Positions 63,973-64,000 of a DNA stretch of 64,000 nucleotides are shown one piece after another. The notes below the pieces were generated by a model. It saw nothing but the letters and a program-made list of their open reading frames with translations, made no database searches and had not been told where the DNA came from. The translations under genes and the position numbers were made by a program. Source of the stretch: Paucibacter sp. KCTC 42545. Its GTDB lineage: Bacteria > Pseudomonadota > Gammaproteobacteria > Burkholderiales > Burkholderiaceae_C. How positions within the stretch are numbered: the stretch's first letter is position 1; every line of letters begins with the position of its first letter. Location: positions 4,774,001-4,838,000 of the forward strand of contig NZ_CP013692.1 in the NCBI RefSeq assembly GCF_001477625.1, read 5' to 3'.

Positions 63973-64000
63973 TGTGTGGTGGCGACCAACTAATCAGTCA

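Overview
The window is chromosomal DNA from a GC-rich betaproteobacterium, most likely a Burkholderiales member of the Roseateles/Mitsuaria/Rubrivivax type. This is an inference from gene content: a urease operon with a HupE/UreJ-type gene between ureA and ureB, a PhaM-like PHA-granule protein, a lone PEP-CTERM protein, an HPr-rel-A-type cluster, many large signalling proteins and a yybP-ykoY manganese riboswitch. Nearly all of the window is coding and gene spacing is tight. I see no rRNA, tRNA, CRISPR array, phage or intact insertion sequence.

Region by region. 1-4.6 kb: the end of a rhodanese, then a LuxR-type response regulator and a very large NCS1-permease/histidine-kinase fusion (minus strand). 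4.8-10.4 kb: urease operon ureA-ureJ-ureB-ureC-GNAT-ureE-ureF-ureG, without ureD in the window. 10.4-14 kb: a GGDEF-EAL protein, a TfoX_C-like protein and a VOC protein. 14-19.5 kb: a manganese-riboswitch-controlled GDT1/UPF0016 transporter, then a response regulator and a hybrid histidine kinase ending in an HPt domain. 19.5-31.7 kb: a 2OG-Fe(II) oxygenase, two TonB-dependent receptors, the divergent glpK/glpD pair, a BamE-like lipoprotein, a patatin-like protein and an RDD protein.

31.7-36 kb: the methionine ABC transporter metNIQ, framed by two long (about 0.65-0.7 kb) imperfect inverted copies of a palindromic intergenic repeat. 36-43.3 kb: an NTF2-like protein, a voltage-gated-type K+ channel with a C-terminal zinc ribbon, a PEP-CTERM protein, and a coupled ECF sigma factor / Ser-Thr kinase-TPR / small DP-EP-like protein operon, with a degenerate GGDEF protein opposite. 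43.3-49.6 kb: a lipoprotein phosphatase/phosphodiesterase, a periplasmic solute-binding protein, a hemolysin-III protein, a PAS-GGDEF cyclase, a GSGD-repeat DUF2807 protein and a YpfJ-like metallopeptidase.

49.8-52.7 kb holds the most unusual set: a secreted protein with a twin-arginine-like signal, a PqqD-like protein, an HprK-related kinase and a nucleotidyltransferase, the last three joined by overlapping start/stop codons. They look like a dedicated, functionally uncharacterised modification system (HPr-rel-A type). 52.8-56.3 kb: pssA, DUF2917, a MocR-type regulator and a DMT exporter. 56.7-63.9 kb: a long minus-strand operon-like run (aspartic protease, TraB/GumN, phaM, glcD, glcE, methyltransferase, glcF, small unknown protein).

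Functional themes are nitrogen supply from urea (with a neighbouring transporter-like sensor), glycerol and glycolate oxidation, metal and methionine transport, and dense c-di-GMP, two-component and kinase signalling. Start codons were chosen from ribosome-binding sites, overlaps and family N-termini; where this was uncertain it is stated.
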